Assembly: GCA_964036665.1 (NCBI GenBank)
Contig: OZ038532.1
Coordinates: 2,170,001 to 2,234,000 of the forward strand
From: Gordius sp. MW1
Taxonomy: Eukaryota > Nematomorpha > Gordioida > Gordea > Gordiidae
Direction of reading: 5' to 3'
DNA: 64,000 bases
The notes under the pieces were generated by a model. That model was not told where the DNA came from. It did not search any database and saw nothing but the letters and a program-made list of their open reading frames with translations. Position 1 is the stretch's first letter; the number at the start of each line of letters is the position of its first letter. The translations under genes and the position numbers were made by a program. Shown one piece after another: positions 58,846 through 64,000 of this stretch.

Positions 58846-59376
58846 GTATAATGTATTATTTAAGCATATTCAAAGAAAAAACACATTTTTCAGTTGCCAA
58901 TTCCCGTTTGTATTTTCCAACACATACGTAAGTGCCCGTCAAATGTCTTCGTAATTATTAAAACTTAAGCGCCAAGTCAAGTTTTTTATTAAAATTTTAT
59001 TTTTTATCATAGAGACTGCTTATTACTTTTAAAAATTTATAAAAAATAAAATTAGTTGCCTCGATCTTATGGTCATATAAAAATTTTTTTTGATGGCGAC
59101 GATATGTATATATATTATATTATTGCCAAAAGATTTAAAAAGCAATTTTTTTCATTAAATTGCTAAATAAACACTGTCAGCGTAATAAATTTATTAATTT
59201 AAAACCATTTTTACACACATAGGAAAGGCCAATTATGTGTCTAAAGAGGTCCCGTATATAAACAACGATATAAAAAAAAGAGATCAGCATAGAATTTACA
59301 TAATGGGAAATAAATTGGGTGAAATAATACTATATATTGTTTAAAAAACCCTTTAAAAGCTTTTATCCGAAATTCT
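58846..59376. other. 3' flank of the SAM-domain gene
   Basis: AT-rich DNA downstream (minus strand) of the SAM gene's stop. It would contain the 3' UTR. No other feature is seen. Confidence 0.4.
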
Positions 59377-62300
59377 TCATCGTTTCTGTAATTTTTCCAA
59401 ATCTTTTATGGCTTGAGAAATTCGTTTTACATGGCCGACTTTAGTTATTCCAAGCTCCTAAGAAAAAATCAGTTTAAGTATAATAAAAATTTAATAAATT
59501 TTAGCAAAAAAATTAATTTGACATATAATATGCGTTAAAACAATTGACTAAATAGACTGCTCATATCATATGTTTCTATGGTAAAATATGTACATTAAAT
59601 CCACCTTTTTTAATTTAATTATCTCCCATGTCTTTCTGCAGTGTACCCCATTGTTATAACAAAAAAAGTGAATTTACCTTCCTCATTAATAAATAAATAA
59701 AAAAGAATGTTAATAGATGATTAATGCAAATGGGCATTAAATTGTCTTAACATCACATCATCACAGTAATTTTTATAAATTTTGTAAATGATATATATCT
59801 CACAATGCTCTTTTTAATGTTTAACTAGTTCAATATTTTTCATTACGTTTCAAAAACACTTTATTATACCAAAATTACTTTAATCTATATAACCCCTCCT
59901 TATATGTGCACATTTCAAAATGGCGGAAAAAACGGTGTACACTAATCTAAAGTTGATGAGCAGTCTATCTAGTCTATGGTTAAAATAGATGGTAAATTTA
60001 CTTTAAAATCTTTTCGTTCCAAAGTTAGTAATTCATTGCCTCTTATGTCATGTTTCAAAAATGTTTCATGATATTCGGGTAATCCTATATCAGCAAGCCA
60101 ATGACTAACATCTTGAGATGTCCATTTTTTTATTGCTAAAATAATATTTAAAAACTTTTTATCATTTTTTATATTTTTTAATTTTACCCATAACAACAAG
60201 TAACATATTTTAGAAATAACTAAAAAAATTAAAATGGAAATTAGCATTATCAAATAAATTAATATAGGAAATATGATAACACTTTTTCAAAACCACAAAT
60301 AAAATTTTTAGAAATAATTAGCAAAATAACAATAAAATTCATCAATATCCAATATGATAGAGAAAGCTAATGAAAAACTAATACTTTTTATCAAGCAACA
60401 TTAAAACCGTTAAAAATCGAAAAATTTTAATTTTATATTATTAAAAAAATATTTATTTTACGTTTTTTATTAACGTCTTCTGTTGAATCATTTTGTTCCA
60501 AATTTTGAGATGAGCTTTGGCTGTCGCGAGGGTTAACAAATTCTGTGGGCACTTGTAAGTGTGATGACTTTTTGCCTTTACCTTCATGTCCAAATTTATG
60601 ATGAGATCCGATGTGCGGCATTATCTGTAGTCACACACATTAAAAAGATCAGTCAACTTTTACCTTATATTTTTCTAAAAGAATAATTTTAATTATTTAT
60701 ATGATAATATTTTTATATTTTTTTACCAAAAATATGATTATTTTATTTTTTCAAAAATAAGGTCTGCCAAAGCCTTTGCCTCCTTTCTCGTATATAATAG
60801 TCGGAGAAACTGAGAAAAATTTATATTAAATTGGCGTTCTGCTATATAATAGCTTACACATATACAATTAAGTAATAATTTTATTAGTTATTACTAAGAT
60901 CACTCACTTTTATATAAAAAAGTAAGTTTTATTTAAGAATATAAAAATAGAATATTTATTACGTTGAAAGAATGTTTAACGCAAAAGCCAAGTGTGTTCA
61001 ATTTCTTCATGTCCTGTTGAATCATGTCCAGTGTCGCGAGTAATTTCGTATACAATGTTGGATTGGAATTCTATATAAATTAAAAAAATTAAAACTTAAT
61101 CTATTTTCTTTACATTTATTAAATAAAAAAATTTATTTATAAATTCTATCAAATTTATAAATAAAGAATTATTTTAAATTTTCATAAAAGGTTTTTGATT
61201 ACAAATTTTAAATAATCAATTCTCTGGCTTTTACTAATTAGCTGACCATTTCAGTAAGTATAAAAATGTACCAAGTGTTGTAAAAACGGCTGGGTTTTGT
61301 TTGGTTAACATTTGGTTTTGTTTTCAAAATTTTGACTAACCCTAGAGGTCGACTAATGACCAAAACCAATGGTCAACCAAACAAAACCCAGCCGTTCTTA
61401 AAACATTAGGATTCATTGAATCAGAAGCCTTAACACTTTAAAATGAATCTAAATTTTAAATCTCCCGTTATAATATACAAATATATGGATTTTTTCAAAT
61501 TAATTTTGAATTAAATACTCTATGAAAACAAAAAAATGTTTATGAAAATATTTTACCCTAAATTCTTCATGGCTATTAAGGAATTCGTTGACTGCTTTGC
61601 TTAGATCTTTCACGGAATGAATAAGGCCAGAAACGTAATTTCTCATGTTCGGCTACAAAATTTATATTAAAAAATGCTCAAAAGTAAAAAATTTTACTAT
61701 ACAATTTAAAATATTTACACGGTTTTGGCAATAAATACATGATAAAATTTTTAATTACTAAATTAGAATTAAGTTTTCCTTCGGGACAAACTTTCTCCAT
61801 TTCCAAAGATGCTTCAGTGGTCTTTTTATACAAGGCCCGATAATATTTACGATTTATGTCGCAGGCTTGTTTTGAGCTATCATAGTTTTATGTTTTATAC
61901 ACATATAAAAATGTTAATTTAAAAACCGATTTAAAATTTAATCACGAGGATATATTAGTTATAAATTTTCATAGTGGGGTCAAAACAAGATATATTTATG
62001 TTTTTTTACAACGCAAAAAAAATATAATTTGTCCAAAACGCAATGTAACACTAAAAGATCTCTTTGTGTTCGTCTCGACCCGATTTTAAATTTTGTTAAA
62101 GAAAATAGTTAAACGGTCCCCTATCCATTTAAGTCTCCTATTGTAAGGCCTGTAATGACGAAACTCAAGTTAAGTTAATGGATAAAATATGGGTTTAATG
62201 ACATTTATTGCTTCTTAGTGTCTCAAAATATTAGTTATAAAAAATATCGGGTTTGGCGCCATTATATTAATTTTCAGAATCTAAATAATTTATTTTTATA

Positions 62301-62959
62301 TTTTTCACGGCTTGGCCCTAAGAGCTTTCATGATTAAAACGCTTTAGTTCAAAAATGGCTATTAATACCCATTTTTTATGTGTGTTTTTTTCAAATTGTG
62401 CAATCATATCAAAACAAAAATCTCTTAAAAGGGCACATACTTTCGTATAAAATCGCTCAAATCAGATTTTTAAATAAAGCTAAAGCCGTTTCTGAAAAAG
62501 ATATATAAAAAACAAATCTTAAGTAAAATTCGACAGTAGACACTGCACGGGCGACCCGGTGAAATTTTAAAATGCTTTCGGCTCGGGTCTGGTTCGGGTT
62601 TAAAAGTTTAAAATGCTTTCGGATCGGTAGGGTTCGGGTTTCGAAAAATTTTAAAATGCTTTCGGGTCGGGTTCGGGTTTAAAAAAAGTGACCGCCAAGG
62701 TCTCTAATTGACGGTAATAAAGATAATTATTATGAGATTTTTACCATTCGATAAGAAGAGATGCGGTCGCTTTAAAGGCTTCTAAAGAGTTGATTTCTTC
62801 GTCTAAGACACTAGAAAGTCGCTTTATAAAGGGGGAGGCTATGGAATGCCTTTGTCTAAGATCTCTCAATGGTGAAGTCAACGATTTTTTCCTGAGCTGA
62901 GGTACAGTATTACTATCCCCAGTGTTTGCGTTCCAAATCTTTAAAATTGCTTCAAAAGC
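59377..62959 (-). CDS. SAM-domain protein, last seven coding exons (partial, family not recognised)
   Basis: Minus-strand exons, 5' to 3': 62959-62745, 61876-61759, 61652-61557, 61070-60981, 60624-60462, 60135-60002, 59457-59377 (stop TGA at 59379-59377). Phases 2, 0, 0, 0, 1, 0 join without a break into 298 residues. The C-terminus is a SAM domain: WTSQDVSHWLADIGLPEY, then HDIRGNELLTLERKDFK, then ELGITKVGHVKRI. Its wording is closest, among families I know, to the SAM of diacylglycerol kinase delta/eta. SAM domains oligomerise or bind other SAMs. The preceding part lacks kinase motifs. It is charged and helical (RDLRQRHSIASPFIKRLSSV; ACDINRKYYRALYKKTTEAS; SVKDLSKAVNEFL; LLATLDMIQQDMKKL), as in coiled-coil or BAR-like regions, then comes a His/Lys/Ser-rich linker (about 60624-60462). 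The 5' part is not in view. A MITE lies in the intron between 61070 and 61557. Confidence 0.8.
61274..61407. mobile_element. hAT-like MITE (AACGGCTGG family) in SAM-gene intron
   Basis: The ends AGTGTTGTAAAAACGGCTGG and CCCAGCCGTTCTTAAAACAT are inverted. Internal blocks are TTTGGTTTTG and CAAAACCAATGG-type. It is a compact 134-bp copy. Confidence 0.8.
62555..62690 (+). repeat. Short tandem array, about 35-40-bp units
   Basis: Three units built on TTTTAAAATGCTTTCGG(A/G)TCGG followed by GGTTCGGGTTT. The GC-rich CGGGT motifs recall subterminal repeats of the hAT type at 56729. A candidate end (GCACGGGCGACCC) lies just left and AAGGTCTCTA just right, so this may be a small or decayed relative. 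Confidence 0.6.
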
Positions 62960-63081
62960 CTAAAATATATATAATCATGAAAATGGAATTGAAATGATTA
63001 AAATCGATCTTAAAGCGTTCCAGATCTTTAAAATTGCTTCAAAAGCCTAAAATATGTATAATCATGAAAATGGAATTGAAA
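62928..63081. repeat. 87-bp tandem duplication covering a splice acceptor
   Basis: The unit 62928-63014 recurs at 63015 to about 63081 with few changes. On the minus strand it includes the acceptor TATTTTAG and the first 32 bases of the SAM-gene exon (AFEAILKIWNA). The outer copy would run into a stop within about 80 bases, so only the inner acceptor gives the long frame. Confidence 0.8.
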
Positions 63082-64000
63082 TCATAACTCGGGCCTTCGG
63101 CCCTCGTGGGAAGGGGGAGAAGGGAAGGGAAGAGGGGAAGGGAAGGGGGGACGACTCATCTGTACTTCGTATAAATGTATCATATTTGCTATGCAATTTA
63201 TGGGCGAGAAAGGTGGGAAGGGGCGAGAATGCCTATAGGGGGGTATTAAATGCCTAATGATTAATTAATTATTTATACAAATTTTCCATTATAGGCAAAA
63301 TGATATAGGCAAAATGTAATATAGGCAAGGGTTAGGGTTAGATTTAGTGTTTGCACCTAGTTGCGTATTACATTAGTTTTTATTGATTATGGGTCTAACA
63401 AACATTATATTATAAAACAACACAATGTTAAGAATTTGCAGAATTGTTGGGAGAAATGTTTTGTTGAATTTGAACAATTTTTAATTAAAAAAATCAAAAA
63501 TTTGGCCAATGGTCACTTTTTCTCTATTGGTCAGTACCAACAGATACTCTATAAGTCAATGATAGCCAAAAAAATGGAAAAAAAAATTTTGATGCTCACT
63601 TTGGCCAATGGTCATTTTTTTCCATTGGTCAGCAGCCAGGACACGGTAAAAGTGGGTATAAATTCATAAGAGTAAAAAAAAACGAAAAAAAAATTTTCAA
63701 ATCACATTTTTACCAATGGTCCCCATTGGTCAGCAGCCAGGACACGGTAAAAGTGGATATAAATTCATAATAGTCAAAAAAAACGAAAAAAAAGTTTTCG
63801 AATCACATTTTGGCCAATGGTCATTTTATTCCATTGGTCAGCAGCCAGCGGACGGCCAAAAAGTGATAATAGCAATGGTAGGAACAGGAACAATCATAAT
63901 AGTCAAAAAAAAACGAAAAAAATATTTTCGATTCACATTTTGGCCAATGGTCATTTTTTCCATCGGTCAGGAGCCAGCGGACGGCTAAAAAGTCATAATA
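63060..64000 (-). repeat. Inverted copy of the 17.75-19.0 kb composite repeat
   Basis: On the plus strand: ACTCGGGCCTTCGGCCCTCG, then a (GGGAA)n-like tract (about 63100-63150), GACGACTCATCTGTAC, and TTTGCTATGCAATTTATGGG (63186), matching 18760-19000 in reverse. From 63500 onward there are five reversed minisatellite units (TTTGGCCAATGGTCA...TCCATTGGTCAGCAGCCAG, cores near 63503, 63602, 63712, 63812 and 63940). It runs off the right edge. Open frames here are repeat translations. Confidence 0.75.

Noticed and set aside
63490-64000. CRISPR-like regular repeats at the window edges
   Set aside because: Units are diverged, adjacent and without unique spacers, the DNA is clearly animal with introns, and no cas genes exist. 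It is a minisatellite in a dispersed repeat.

Overview
This window is AT-rich eukaryotic DNA with introns. It comes from an animal, most likely an invertebrate bilaterian and perhaps an arthropod. The reasons are a Wnt7-type ligand gene, a nuclear gene for mitochondrial EF-Tu, a secretin-type (class B) peptide-hormone receptor, introns that mix 38-45 bp micro-introns with multi-kilobase ones, and a very dense load of animal-type transposons. The species cannot be named from the sequence alone. There are no operons, CRISPR arrays or bacterial features.

Host genes, left to right. (1) Minus strand, 7109 down to 1214: the first three coding exons of a class B GPCR (signal peptide, long cysteine-containing N-terminus, hormone-receptor domain); the seven-helix part lies beyond the left edge. 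(2) Plus strand, 26059-34127: a complete 12-exon mitochondrial EF-Tu gene (456 residues; every splice junction keeps frame) with a short charged C-terminal extension. (3) Plus strand, 50450-55224: a complete 4-exon Wnt7-like gene (404 residues) with a Ser/Thr-rich insertion. (4) Minus strand, 62959 down to 59377: the last seven coding exons of a SAM-domain protein I cannot name; its 5' part is beyond the right edge or behind repeats. Isolated exon-like open stretches at about 35.2-35.5 kb (minus), 37.55, 43.05 and 47.34 kb (plus) may belong to further genes I do not recognise.

Mobile DNA. The rest is mostly transposons, often nested. There are three degraded non-LTR retrotransposons of the APE/RTE-like kind (2129-5151 with a 12-bp target duplication; 22404-23800; a tail at 58410-58700), one non-LTR element with a restriction-like (PD-(D/E)XK) C-terminal domain (11788-13837), and a decayed Ty3/gypsy-type pol (about 38.1-40.25 kb, minus). 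hAT-type DNA elements dominate: about 25 short elements with CATGGGCGTAGCC ends, many bounded by exact 8-bp duplications; two 1.45-kb copies of a hAT element that carries Helitron-like units inside it; a hAT with recognisable transposase remnants inside the last EF-Tu intron; and a 1.4-kb GC-rich-ended hAT at 56.7-58.1 kb. A minisatellite-bearing repeat occurs at 1-650 and 17.75-19.0 kb and in inverted orientation at 63.05-64.0 kb.

The genes do not form one pathway. The common theme is host exons surviving among layered transposon insertions: the GPCR, EF-Tu and Wnt7 introns all contain datable nested insertions. I found no convincing new multi-gene system. The most unusual items are the composite hAT/Helitron unit that has moved as a whole, the unidentified SAM-domain gene with a duplicated splice-acceptor segment, and the Wnt7 insertion.
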